Positions 37,094-45,237 are shown, counted from the first letter of the stretch. The stretch is DNA of 64,000 bases from Bacteroidota bacterium (GCA_018266835.1 JAFDZP010000005.1:558001-622000); one strand, 5' to 3'. Notes: generated by a model not told the origin, from the letters alone. A program made the numbers and translations.

Positions 37094-37495
37094 ATGTATA
37101 AATCATCAACACCAAGCGGAGTTCCTAATTTCACTTACGGATTTTTAACAGGCGGATTAATAATTGGCGGACTTGCGCTTTTGTTTGCACCTAAAAAAGG
37201 CAAGAACTTAAGAAAGGACATTAACAAAGATATAAAGAAAGCTACAACAAGCTTAAAAAATTCTGCCGGCGAATACTTAAATGAAGCAGGTGATTTTTTA
37301 AATTCTGCAAAGGAATCAGCTGAAGAGTTAATTACAGAAGGTACACATAAAATTTCAAGCTTACTGAACTCAACTGAAAGTAAAATTGTTGATAATGCCG
37401 GTAACCTTGTAACCGAAGGAAAGAGCAAGCTAAACAAAATGATGGATTCAGCAGATCATACAATTAAAGATAAACAAAAATCTAAACATCATTAA
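37094..37495 (+). CDS. YtxH-domain membrane-associated protein
   Basis: The 133-residue protein has one N-terminal membrane helix (TYGFLTGGLIIGGLALLFAP) followed directly by KKGKNLRKDI, the YtxH signature. A long amphipathic helical tail (residues ~45-133) looks LEA-like in its repeated Ala/Lys/Ser/Glu pattern. YtxH proteins are general-stress proteins of unknown mechanism. It lies 45 bp after the receiver gene and 6 bp before the YtxG-like gene, which recalls the ytxGHJ stress operon of Bacillus. A purine-rich GGAGA lies ~9 nt before the ATG. Confidence 0.88.
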   Translation: MYKSSTPSGVPNFTYGFLTGGLIIGGLALLFAPKKGKNLRKDINKDIKKATTSLKNSAGEYLNEAGDFLNSAKESAEELITEGTHKISSLLNSTESKIVDNAGNLVTEGKSKLNKMMDSADHTIKDKQKSKHH

Positions 37496-37501
37496 TCTAA
37501 A

Positions 37502-37897
37502 TTGAACGATACATTAACTATAGTAGAGATTTTATTTTTTGCGTCAATGATTGTGCTTGCTGTGTATCTTATAATGTCACTCAAAAAAATAACAAATTCA
37601 GTAAGCAATATTGAAAAAGAAATTATAGAAGTTTCCGATGGATTAACTCCGTTAATCTCGGAAACTTCTGTTGTTGTAAAAGAAGCTTCAGAAGTTGTAA
37701 AAGATTTATCTGTGATTTCTGAAAATATAAAAGTAGACTACGCCAAGGCAAGACCTGCAATTACCAATGTAATTACAAAAGCAGAAGATATAGCGGGAAT
37801 ACTCGGAAAAATAAAAGACGGAACAACAACAGTTGCAAAATCAATTTTCCCTGCCCTTGCAGGAGTTTCAACAGCATTAAAATTTTTAAAAAGATAA
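37502..37897 (+). CDS. YtxG/DUF948-like membrane protein
   Basis: The 131-residue product has one N-terminal membrane helix (ILFFASMIVLAVYLIMSL). A helical region with heptad-like Ile/Val spacing follows (residues ~30-90, VSNIEKEIIEVSDGL...VVVKEASEVVKDLSVI), as in DUF948/YtxG. The start is TTG at 37502; the first ATG (37548) would cut the membrane helix. It sits 6 bp behind the YtxH gene. Anchored coiled-coil protein of the inner membrane is the safest description. Confidence 0.75.
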   Translation: MNDTLTIVEILFFASMIVLAVYLIMSLKKITNSVSNIEKEIIEVSDGLTPLISETSVVVKEASEVVKDLSVISENIKVDYAKARPAITNVITKAEDIAGILGKIKDGTTTVAKSIFPALAGVSTALKFLKR

Positions 37898-37934
37898 CTA
37901 AGCAGAGTTTTACTTTATAGAAACAAAACATCGA

Positions 37935-38111
37935 ATGAAAAAAAAACTAATTACCCCCAGTCTTTTAGTTTTTATATTTCTGACACTTTCTCTTTTACCG
38001 GGATGCCAGTTTATAGAAGATATTTTTAAGGTTGGAATTTGGGTTGGAATTATTATTGTTGTGGCAGTTCTCGCTTTGATATTATTAATTATCAAAAGCT
38101 TTAAAAAGTAA
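37935..38111 (+). CDS. Small lipoprotein with one membrane helix (58 aa)
   Basis: ATG at 37935, 58 codons. The N-terminus is a lipoprotein signal (MKKKLITPSLLVFIFLTLSLLPGC) with C24 as the probable lipidated cysteine. A short linker, a hydrophobic helix (VGIWVGIIIVVAVLALILLII) and a basic end KSFKK follow. Similar small proteins are common in Bacteroidetes and are sometimes mislabelled phosphatidate cytidylyltransferase; no enzyme fits in 58 residues. It is the last gene of the 36641-38111 unit, ahead of a strong terminator. Confidence 0.8.
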   Translation: MKKKLITPSLLVFIFLTLSLLPGCQFIEDIFKVGIWVGIIIVVAVLALILLIIKSFKK

Positions 38112-38135
38112 TAACATCAATAATTTACAAATTGT

Positions 38136-38163
38136 AAAAGCCGTTCACTGAACGGCTTTTTTA
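38136..38163. terminator. Bidirectional terminator between the lipoprotein and YihY genes
   Basis: A perfect 11-bp stem (AAAAGCCGTTC 38136-38146 with GAACGGCTTTT 38150-38160), a 3-nt loop, and A/T-runs on both sides. It abuts the YihY stop codon. Confidence 0.9.
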
Positions 38164-39132
38164 TTTTGAATTACCCGAAGTGTTTGTATTTTCTGATACT
38201 GATTGCTTTATAAGATCCGAGACCTTTGGAATTTTAATAGCATCACCATCCGGAAGTATTTTACTGTCGCCAAATCTCTCTCTGTAAACCTGCGTAAACT
38301 CTGCACCGAAGTATAATATAATACCTGTATAGTAAATCCAAACGAATAGAACAACCATCGAAGCAGCTGCACCGTAGGTTGAACTGTAAGAGCTATTTCC
38401 TATGTAAAGCCCAATCAAGTATTTCCCTAATGTAAAGAGGGCTGCAGTCATTACTGCGCCGATTCTTACATACTTCCATGGTACAATTGCATCAGGAAGA
38501 TATTTGTAAATTAAAGCAAAGAGGATTGTAATAAATGCAAACGACGATATGTTATTCAATACATCTGCCAACGGAAATAATACGCTGAATGTCTTACCCA
38601 GATAATTGTTAAGTATGGTCATGACTGAATTAACTACCAGCGAAATCATCATTACAAATGATGTTGCTATAACAAGTGAGAATGAATTAATTCGGTTTTT
38701 AATAAATCCCTTTAATCCTCTTCCGGGCTTTAATTCGACTCCCCAGATTATATTAAGAGATTCCTGCAGTTCCAGAAACACTCCGATTGAACCAAGTATT
38801 AAAAATATTATACTTAGTACAGTTGCGAAAATTCCCTGCGATGTACTTGATGCTCCTTTTAAAATTGTTTCCAATAACAAAGCTCCGTCATTTCCCATGA
38901 GGCCGTGCATCTCTTTGAATATCTGCCCTTTTACTGCTTCTTCTCCGAATATAAATCCGGCTATAGCAATAATTATTATCAGCATCGGACCAATAGAAAA
39001 AGCCGCATAATAAGATAGTGCGGCTGACATTTTAAAAGCTTTATCATCCAGAAACTCGTAGTAAGTTTCTTTTATTAGCCATAGGATATTTTTAAAAGTT
39101 ATTCTTCTTTTATTTGATTTTTTATGCAGCAT
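38161..39132 (-). CDS. YihY/BrkB-family inner-membrane protein
   Basis: The 323-residue protein has six hydrophobic segments. It contains the family phrases MSAALSYYAAFSIGPMLIIIIAI, YKYLPDAIVPWKYVRIGA and SSTYGAAASMVVLFVWIYYTGIILYFGAEFT. The family (formerly wrongly called RNase BN) has unknown biochemical function. The start codon shares one base with the stop of the glycosyltransferase gene, so it is the last gene of the minus-strand operon starting at 43025. The C-terminal ~40 residues are hydrophilic. Confidence 0.92.
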   Translation of the reverse strand: MLHKKSNKRRITFKNILWLIKETYYEFLDDKAFKMSAALSYYAAFSIGPMLIIIIAIAGFIFGEEAVKGQIFKEMHGLMGNDGALLLETILKGASSTSQGIFATVLSIIFLILGSIGVFLELQESLNIIWGVELKPGRGLKGFIKNRINSFSLVIATSFVMMISLVVNSVMTILNNYLGKTFSVLFPLADVLNNISSFAFITILFALIYKYLPDAIVPWKYVRIGAVMTAALFTLGKYLIGLYIGNSSYSSTYGAAASMVVLFVWIYYTGIILYFGAEFTQVYRERFGDSKILPDGDAIKIPKVSDLIKQSVSENTNTSGNSK

Positions 39133-41408
39133 CAGCTCATTTTTAATTCCTGATTAATTTTTGTCATTCTAAGTAAAGCAAGAAGCCAGCTTAAGGTAGA
39201 TTCCGCTCCCTGATTTTGATTGAACATTGTAGATGTTAATCCGTCGTAGCAGCCGCCTGTTGCAAAATCGCAAATCGGCTCCTGTCTTTCATTGTTGCCA
39301 AGGAACCAGCTGAAAGCCATATTAACTCTGCTAATCCATTCGGGATTTTTTGTTATAAGATAAGCCTGATAACATGCATCCATTAACGGCGGTATTTCCA
39401 CAGGCTGCTGGTCAAATCTTGCCTTGGGCTGCCCTTTAACAAGCCATCCGTCGTTTCCGATTAAAGATATAAATTTCCTGCTGTCATCCAGTAATTGTTC
39501 GTATAGCCATTCAAGAGATTCAAGTCCGGCAGTTATATATTTTTTATTATTTTTAAACTGACCTGCCATTAAAAGCGCGTGAGGCAATCTTGCATTTGAA
39601 TATGAAAGACTGTCTTCGTACCAGTTCCAGTCTTCATCTTTATATTTCAGATAACAATTGTATAATTCTTCACATTTGTTATTGAATATTTTTTTTATAT
39701 CAAGCGCACCGGAAAATTTTGAAAGATAAAAAACACTTCCAAGAATCATATAAGCAATAGTTCTGGGAGATTTGAAATCTTTCATGTTCTGAATGCTTTC
39801 ATCAAATAAAGATTTTGAAAGTCCGACAATTGAATTTGAATCCATATTTTTTATAATATATCCCAATGAAAAAATCACTCTTCCGTTTGAATCTTCAGAG
39901 CCGGCTTCTTCAAGCCACTTTCTTTCATAGGACATAAAATTCCTGAACAGACCTTTTTCTTTATTAAATGAATAATAAACAAATCTGAGATAAATATTTA
40001 TCAGTTTGCTTACCTTATCATCATTAAAAATCAGCTTATGCATTACTGTTATAAGCAATGCTCTTACATTATCATCTGTGCAATATCCTTCTGCAGGATT
40101 GCCTATCGAATATGTAGCATGCTGGAGTATTCCCGTAGAGTCAGTAAGGTTTTCAAGATGATTGAAATTTATTTCAGGTAACGCAGGCAGTGCTCTGTAC
40201 TTTGAAGCAGTGCCCGAATAAGTATTCGTTTTGTATTCAACAATAGCGCGGGTAAATACATCAATGTAATTCTTTGCTACATTATTCCATGTAAGTTTTC
40301 GTGTAGCGTCATAAGCATTTTTTCTAAGCCTGTTGCGCAAGCTTTCATTTTGTAAAAGCTCAAGTAAAGTCGTTGCCAGGAATTTGGAATCCTTGAAAGG
40401 AAACAATATTCCCCTTTCATTCTTCAGAGATTCTTCCGCGTACCAGTACGGTGTAGATACGACCGCCTTACCACAAGCCATTGCATAGGTTAATGTTCCT
40501 GAAACTATCTGAGCTTTATTGTGATAAGGACTAACATATATATCACTCATAAGTAAAAACTCATGAAGCTCTTTTGTATCGACGAATCTGTTTATGAACA
40601 TGACGTTGTTTTCAAGGTCATATTTTTTTACAAGATTCTCCAGTGAAATTCTGTATGTTTCACCAAACTGCCTTTTAACATTCGGATGCGTTGCCCCTAA
40701 AATTATATATACAACATCCGGATATGTTTTAACAACTTCTGCAAGGGCTGTAATAACATCTTCCAGCCCTTTTCCGGGTCCGAGGAGCCCGAATGTGAGT
40801 ATAACCTTCTTATCACTTAGTCTGAATTTATCTTTATAATATGATGTATCTAAAAACTGAACTTCAGGCGCTCCGTGTGGAATGAACCTTACTTTATCAG
40901 GATGAATTCCGTAAATATTGTGCATCATCATTACAGCTCTCTCTGATTGAACAACCAGATATGATGAGTGAGCAGCAATTTCTTTTATCACTTTCATTTC
41001 ATCCGGACTTGGTTTTTCAAGTATCGTATGAAGTGTAGTAACTAACGGCTTATTTAAATTTTCAATAAGGTATAAAATATTTGCTCCTGCATCACCGCCG
41101 TACAGACCGAATTCATGCTGAATATTTATAACATCGGAATCAGACAGATTCAGATAATAAGCAGCTTCTTTGAAGTCATTAATTTTTTTATCTTTAATTT
41201 CAAATTTGACATCGGAAGGATATTTATATCCTTCCGGAATGTCGTTCAAAGCTGCAATGTTTGTTATAATATTCTCGTTGCGGGATACTTTAGATATAGA
41301 TGTTGCTAGGTCATTTGTAAATGTAGCAATCCCGCATTGCCGCGGAAGAAAAGATGATATAAAAGATATTCCAAGCGTTTTCTGATGGAAACCATTTGTC
41401 TTTAGCAT
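39132..41408 (-). CDS. GT4-type glycosyltransferase fused to a C-terminal alpha-toroid-like domain
   Basis: The 758-residue protein has two parts. Residues ~10-385 are a GT-B glycosyltransferase of the GT4 type (FLPRQCGIATFTNDLA, INIQHEFGLYGGDAG, LTFGLLGPGKGLEDVI, DIYVSPYHNKAQIVSGTL). Residues ~400-758 form a second helical domain rich in Trp/Tyr (DEDWNWYEDSLSYSNARLPHALLMAG, IPPLMDACYQAY), resembling an (alpha/alpha)6 glycosidase-like toroid. Acceptor and product are unknown. The adjacent GH130 gene (7 bp upstream) suggests a mannose-containing glycan or glucoside (inference). Confidence 0.88.
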   Translation of the reverse strand: MLKTNGFHQKTLGISFISSFLPRQCGIATFTNDLATSISKVSRNENIITNIAALNDIPEGYKYPSDVKFEIKDKKINDFKEAAYYLNLSDSDVINIQHEFGLYGGDAGANILYLIENLNKPLVTTLHTILEKPSPDEMKVIKEIAAHSSYLVVQSERAVMMMHNIYGIHPDKVRFIPHGAPEVQFLDTSYYKDKFRLSDKKVILTFGLLGPGKGLEDVITALAEVVKTYPDVVYIILGATHPNVKRQFGETYRISLENLVKKYDLENNVMFINRFVDTKELHEFLLMSDIYVSPYHNKAQIVSGTLTYAMACGKAVVSTPYWYAEESLKNERGILFPFKDSKFLATTLLELLQNESLRNRLRKNAYDATRKLTWNNVAKNYIDVFTRAIVEYKTNTYSGTASKYRALPALPEINFNHLENLTDSTGILQHATYSIGNPAEGYCTDDNVRALLITVMHKLIFNDDKVSKLINIYLRFVYYSFNKEKGLFRNFMSYERKWLEEAGSEDSNGRVIFSLGYIIKNMDSNSIVGLSKSLFDESIQNMKDFKSPRTIAYMILGSVFYLSKFSGALDIKKIFNNKCEELYNCYLKYKDEDWNWYEDSLSYSNARLPHALLMAGQFKNNKKYITAGLESLEWLYEQLLDDSRKFISLIGNDGWLVKGQPKARFDQQPVEIPPLMDACYQAYLITKNPEWISRVNMAFSWFLGNNERQEPICDFATGGCYDGLTSTMFNQNQGAESTLSWLLALLRMTKINQELKMS

Positions 41409-41415
41409 TTCGTAT

Positions 41416-42369
41416 TTAGCATTTCATTAAATAAGTTAATATTTCTTTCATAGAAGCTGTTGCTATAGCCATCGTTGTATCTGCAGCGCCGTAATACATT
41501 ATCAGATCGTCACCCTTTACTACTACTCCGCATGGGAAAGTTACATCTGGCACATCTCCGACTCTCTCGTACATTTCACTAGGTCCGAAAATCCACTCAT
41601 CACTTCTTCTTATTATTTTTGTTGGGTCATCTAAATCAAGTAAAGCTAATCCCAGTCTGTAAATAGAACCTGCAGCCGTAGTTTTTACTCCGTGATAAAT
41701 TATAAGCCAGCCTTCTTTTGTTTCAATAGGCTGAGGTCCAAGCCCGACTTTATATGCATCCCACCAGCTTCCTTTTCTTGCAGGCAATAAAATTGCGCTG
41801 TCACCCCAGTGTTTTAAATCAGGTGAGTATGATATCCATATATGCGCACCTATTAAATAATTTGTCGGTGAAGGTCTGTGAATCAGTGCGTATCTGCCGT
41901 TAAATTTTCTCGGGAATAATGATGCATCTTTATCGTCCGGCGGCATTACAACTCCGTATCTTCTGAATGTTTCAAAATCTTCTGTAGTAGCGAGTGAAAC
42001 CAGAGGACCGCTCTCTGAAAATGAAGTATATGTTACTGCAAACTTACCTTCTTCTTCAAGCAGCACGATTCTCGGGTCTTCTATTCCGTACTTATCTTCC
42101 GGAAAGTCTTCTACCTTCGGAAGCATTGTAGGTTTGGAATCAATCTTCCAGTTAGTATATCCGTCTTTGCTTGTTGCTTTGCATAAATGAGAGAAGCCTC
42201 TCATATCTTCAACTCTGTTTAAAAGCAGAACTTCATTGTTAAACATTGTTGCAGCTGCATTGAAGCATGAGTTTATCCTGTATGGCCACATAGCAGGTGT
42301 AAGAATCGGATTATTCTTATATCTTTTAAAAAGTCCGGGTCCGTGAAAAGAATACATTAGTTTATCCAT
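41416..42369 (-). CDS. GH130-family mannoside phosphorylase-like protein
   Basis: The 317-residue single-domain five-bladed propeller has GH130 hallmarks: N20-N-P in YKNNPIL, R52 in LLNRVED, IEDPR with D98, and SFSESGPLVSLATTEDF. Family members phosphorolyse beta-mannosides (beta-1,4 or beta-1,2). Substrate choice cannot be read from the sequence. The partner glycosyltransferase is encoded 7 bp downstream, so the pair may synthesise and recycle one glycan, or the protein may act in the synthetic direction. Cytoplasmic: no signal peptide. Confidence 0.9.
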   Translation of the reverse strand: MDKLMYSFHGPGLFKRYKNNPILTPAMWPYRINSCFNAAATMFNNEVLLLNRVEDMRGFSHLCKATSKDGYTNWKIDSKPTMLPKVEDFPEDKYGIEDPRIVLLEEEGKFAVTYTSFSESGPLVSLATTEDFETFRRYGVVMPPDDKDASLFPRKFNGRYALIHRPSPTNYLIGAHIWISYSPDLKHWGDSAILLPARKGSWWDAYKVGLGPQPIETKEGWLIIYHGVKTTAAGSIYRLGLALLDLDDPTKIIRRSDEWIFGPSEMYERVGDVPDVTFPCGVVVKGDDLIMYYGAADTTMAIATASMKEILTYLMKC

Positions 42370-42393
42370 GATTTAAAAAATTTTAATTAAAAA

Positions 42394-42720
42394 TTATATT
42401 ACTTCAGCAACAGCTTCATCCTGATGCGGAATTTTTTTAACAAACTCTGTTACATCTGAATTTGCATAGGTTCCATAGGCATCGATAAGAATTCCTTGTG
42501 TACCTGATTTGCATGTAAGAGCAAATAAAACTGACATGTCATCCGGATTAGAGTCGCCTTCAAAACGGAACGTCTTATCTATATTCACTTCATGCGCATC
42601 AAAACACTCACCTGTTTCTTTGCAAATAAGCTTATGATGCGATACTTCGAAATCGTGTATATAGTGTTTCTCCCGCAGTCTGTTAATTACTTCAACGAGC
42701 GTTTTCATTTCACTTTCCAT
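42394..42720 (-). CDS. Small conserved FCB protein (often labelled PRPP-synthetase-like)
   Basis: I place the start at ATG 42718-42720 (108 residues, MESEMKTLVEVINRLREKHY). The longer frame adds 22 residues that overlap the upstream gene and do not fit the family. The phrase FRFEGDSNPDDMSVLFAL followed by GILIDAYGTYAN identifies a small FCB family often annotated as 'phosphoribosylpyrophosphate synthetase'. At this size it cannot be that enzyme, and its role is unknown. It is the second gene of the sigma-54-associated operon. Confidence 0.75.
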   Translation of the reverse strand: MESEMKTLVEVINRLREKHYIHDFEVSHHKLICKETGECFDAHEVNIDKTFRFEGDSNPDDMSVLFALTCKSGTQGILIDAYGTYANSDVTEFVKKIPHQDEAVAEVI

Positions 42721-42782
42721 ATTTGAATAGTTTTTTATTATTAAGTAGTAGTTTTGAAAATGAACTGCCGGATACATTAAAT

Positions 42783-43025
42783 TCATTTGGATTTAGTCTC
42801 CCCTTTCTTCGAACGTGTTTTGTTCACAGTAGCCATGGCAATTCTCTTTGCAGATTTTGTGCTTCTTCCTTCTTCTTTCTCGCTTTCAAGAATATGCTTG
42901 TATTGTCTTTTTCTTTTTGCAGGCAATTCAGCTTTTCTTTTTTCAGCACCTTTATGCTGTGCTGCCTTCTTAGTTGTTGATGACGTAGATGATTTTTTAG
43001 ATGACGATTTTTTTGTAGCTGGCAT
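42783..43025 (-). CDS. Lys-rich basic protein, plasmid-stabilisation-like (80 aa)
   Basis: The product starts MPATKKSSSKKSSTSSTTKK and continues with the segment KRQYKHILESEKEEGRSTKSAKRIAMATVNKTRSKKGE. That segment is the conserved core of small bacterial proteins sometimes annotated as 'plasmid stabilisation protein'. The net charge is strongly positive and the N-terminal third is a histone-H1-like Ser/Lys/Thr tail, so nucleic-acid binding is plausible (inference). It is the first gene of the minus-strand operon, with a sigma-54-like promoter 31-46 bp upstream. Confidence 0.75.
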   Translation of the reverse strand: MPATKKSSSKKSSTSSTTKKAAQHKGAEKRKAELPAKRKRQYKHILESEKEEGRSTKSAKRIAMATVNKTRSKKGETKSK

Positions 43026-43055
43026 AATAGTTAATTGGTTTCTAATCTATTTTAA

Positions 43056-43071
43056 AACAATAACTATGCCA
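43056..43071 (-). promoter_or_regulatory. Sigma-54-like promoter of the basic protein/GH130/GT/YihY operon
   Basis: On the minus strand TGGCATAGTTATTGTT fits TGGCAY-N6-TTG. The predicted start near 43045 leaves a ~20-nt leader to the ATG at 43025. Confidence 0.6.
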
Positions 43072-43170
43072 TCTGAGGTAGGAGGAACCTTTCAAAAGAT
43101 GTATTTATATACTGGAAACGCATTATATATGCAGATTATAATTTAGGTATTTAGCTCACTACGTCAATAC

Positions 43171-43288
43171 TGACAAGGTGCGACATACCTGTCCTTTCAA
43201 GACAATCTCAGTAGTATCACGCATTTTTTTTGTTTTCCTGTCTGAAAATCAACTTTTCATAAATTTTTATTAAATATTTTTTATGACA
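43171..43288. promoter_or_regulatory. TGACA-type cluster between divergent sigma-54-like promoters
   Basis: TGACA at 43171, CGACA at 43181, TGTCC at 43190 (9-10 bp steps) and a further TGACA at 43284. The block lies between opposed promoters at 43056-43071 and 43349-43364. Confidence 0.4.
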
Positions 43289-43348
43289 TCTGAAAATTGT
43301 AAAAATTCATTTTTTTTATTTGCTGTTTATTTTTGACGTTTTTCAAAA

Positions 43349-43364
43349 TGGCACACCAATTGTT
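43349..43364 (+). promoter_or_regulatory. Sigma-54-like promoter of the outer-membrane barrel gene
   Basis: TGGCACACCAATTGTT fits the -24 consensus (TGGCAC) exactly, with TTG at the -12 position. The leader to ATG 43440 is about 64 nt and carries AGGAG. Confidence 0.65.
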
Positions 43365-43439
43365 TTAGTAAAGTGCAGATGTACGAAATAAAAAATTTGA
43401 AAAATAAAATTATACTAAACTAAATTAAAAGGAGAAGTC

Positions 43440-44069
43440 ATGAAATCCCAGAAATTATTTTCTACGCTATTAGCTGTGATATTATTTGCATTTGCATCTA
43501 ATTCATTTGCACAAACAACAACAACAGTTGTTACAACACCATCTAAAACGTATGTAGTAACAAAAGAAGCTTATCCGCAATGGTCAGTTGCTCCATCAGG
43601 CGGTATTGTATTCCCAATTATGGAATTAAGCAACAGCTTTAAAGCTAATGGTATTTTTGGTCTTGAAGCAGGCGCAAAGGTAAACAAAGAAGTAGGTTTT
43701 TACTTAAGAGGTAACTATATGTTCATGAACTCAAGCGCAAGCGGCGGAGCAATCGGAAAATATATTGAAATAACTGCAGGACCAAGATATTATTTCTCAA
43801 GCATCAATGTTAAATCACAATTATTTGCAGATGCAGGTATCGGACCTTATATTTTCAGTCAGGCAAGTTATCAGCCCGGAGACCCGACAGCAGCAGTAGT
43901 ACCAGAAATAAATGAAACAAAGCTTGGTGTTAATGCAGGAATAGGTGCTTCATTATACTTATCACCGAACATGAATCTTATGCTAAGAACAAAATATAAC
44001 ACAGTGTTTACATCAACAACAACAAAGAGCTTTATTACAGCATCAACAGGATTAGAATTTAAGTTCTAA
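43440..44069 (+). CDS. OmpX/OmpA-barrel-like outer-membrane protein
   Basis: The 209-residue product has a signal peptide (MKSQKLFSTLLAVILFAFASN, cleavage near FAQ). An eight-strand small-barrel pattern follows: alternating residues, GLEAGAKVNKEVGFYLRGNY, ITAGPRYYF, FADAGIGPYIFS, GVNAGIGASLYLSPNMNLMLRTKY. The terminal phenylalanine (GLEFKF) is typical of outer-membrane barrels. A strong ribosome site (AGGAG, 7 nt spacing), a sigma-54-like promoter and a terminator make it a single-gene unit. Role (inference): envelope stabilisation or stress porin. Confidence 0.85.
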   Translation: MKSQKLFSTLLAVILFAFASNSFAQTTTTVVTTPSKTYVVTKEAYPQWSVAPSGGIVFPIMELSNSFKANGIFGLEAGAKVNKEVGFYLRGNYMFMNSSASGGAIGKYIEITAGPRYYFSSINVKSQLFADAGIGPYIFSQASYQPGDPTAAVVPEINETKLGVNAGIGASLYLSPNMNLMLRTKYNTVFTSTTTKSFITASTGLEFKF

Positions 44070-44102
44070 GATATAACGATACAACGCATGGTTAAGGAAT
44101 TA

Positions 44103-44144
44103 CAAAAAACATCTTGCTCCGCAGAGGGGCAAGATGTTTTTATT
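44103..44144 (+). terminator. Intrinsic terminator of the barrel gene
   Basis: AAAACATCTTGC (44106-44117) pairs with GCAAGATGTTTT (44129-44140), extended by TCC/GGG. T's follow. Confidence 0.9.
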
Positions 44145-44168
44145 TACAAAACATTAATTAGTTAAGAC

Positions 44169-45035
44169 ATGCAGGGAAGCAAAAAAAGAAAATTACGCGA
44201 GGGAAAAACTCAACCGAAGCAGCCGGGTATGCAATTTAAAATGTCACCAAAGCCTGTTACCGAATCAGATAAGTATTTACCTGCTAAAAAATTACAAAAT
44301 AAAGCGGCGATAATAACAGGAGGTGATAGCGGTATTGGTCGCGCCGTAGCAATTGATTTTGCAAAAGAAGGATGCAATGTTGGAATAATTTACTTTAACG
44401 AACACAGAGATGCTAAAGAAACAAAAAAATTGATTGAAGAGCAAGGTCAGAGATGTTTATTATTGCCGGGAGATGTGAAGGGTGAAAATTTTTGTAAGCG
44501 TTCAGTAGATAAAGTTTATAAAGAGTTTGGCAGACTGGATATATTAGTAAACAACGCCGCCGTGCAATATCCGCAGGATAACATAGAAAAAATTACCAAA
44601 GCACAATTAATAAAAACATTCTCAACGAATATCTTTTCAATGTTTTATATGGTAAAAGCCGCAATGAAATATCTAAAAAAAGGTGCAGCAATCATTAATA
44701 CTGCTTCTGTAACAGCTTACAGAGGAAGTCCTGAACTTTTAGATTACTCCTCTACAAAAGGAGCGATAGTTGCGTTCACGCGTTCCTTATCAGGTTCATT
44801 AGTTAAAAAAGGAATTCGTGTAAATGCCGTAGCACCTGGACCAATCTGGACTCCATTGATTCCTGCAAGTTTTCCTAAACAAAAAGTTTCCCACTTCGGA
44901 AGCGAAACTCCTATGGGTAGAACAGGCCAGCCGGAGGAAGTAGCGCCTGCTTATGTTTTTCTGGCAAGTGATGATTCATCTTACATTACAGGTCAAATCA
45001 TTCATGTTAACGGCGGAGAAATAGTTAACGGATAA
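44169..45035 (+). CDS. SDR-family oxidoreductase, general-stress type
   Basis: The 288-residue protein is a short-chain dehydrogenase. The cofactor motif is TGGDSGIG (50-57), NNAA follows, and the catalytic Ser and YxxxK are in NTASVTAYRGSPELLDYSSTKGA. The C-terminus ends SYITGQIIHVNGGEIVNG. The extended basic N-terminus (MQGSKKRKLREGKTQPKQPG, then SDKYLPAKKLQNK) is typical of the subgroup containing Bacillus general-stress protein 39 and E. coli YghA. NADP(H) dependence and substrate are unproven. It is monocistronic, between two terminators, beside the stress-like cluster. Confidence 0.9.
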   Translation: MQGSKKRKLREGKTQPKQPGMQFKMSPKPVTESDKYLPAKKLQNKAAIITGGDSGIGRAVAIDFAKEGCNVGIIYFNEHRDAKETKKLIEEQGQRCLLLPGDVKGENFCKRSVDKVYKEFGRLDILVNNAAVQYPQDNIEKITKAQLIKTFSTNIFSMFYMVKAAMKYLKKGAAIINTASVTAYRGSPELLDYSSTKGAIVAFTRSLSGSLVKKGIRVNAVAPGPIWTPLIPASFPKQKVSHFGSETPMGRTGQPEEVAPAYVFLASDDSSYITGQIIHVNGGEIVNG

Positions 45036-45064
45036 TTCCCTTCATAAGTACCACTGACATTTAA

Positions 45065-45104
45065 GCCGATGGTGAATCTATACTCCACCGGCATTTTTAT
45101 TTTT
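45065..45104 (+). terminator. Probable terminator after the SDR gene
   Basis: GCCGATGGTG (45065-45074) pairs imperfectly with CTCCACCGGC (45083-45092), followed by ATTTTTATTTTT. Confidence 0.65.
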
Positions 45105-45237
45105 ATTTCATAGTCATCTCAAGTTCATATCACAAACTTCAATTATAATTTTTTTACTTCCTGTTAAGTGCAAATTCAAATGCAATTAATTTCAATTTTA
45201 TTCTATTTATTTTCTTTAATGTTGATTATAAATAATA

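Noticed and set aside
41416..42369. GH130 gene as a glycoside hydrolase of the family 43/32 type
   Set aside because: The IEDPR and LLNRVED motifs and the ~320-residue single propeller point to GH130 rather than other five-bladed families.
42723..43146. Plus-strand ORFs with Phe/Ser/Leu-rich products (42723-42980, 42787-43146)
   Set aside because: Antisense of a Lys/Ser-rich gene always gives Phe/Leu-rich frames; no ribosome site.
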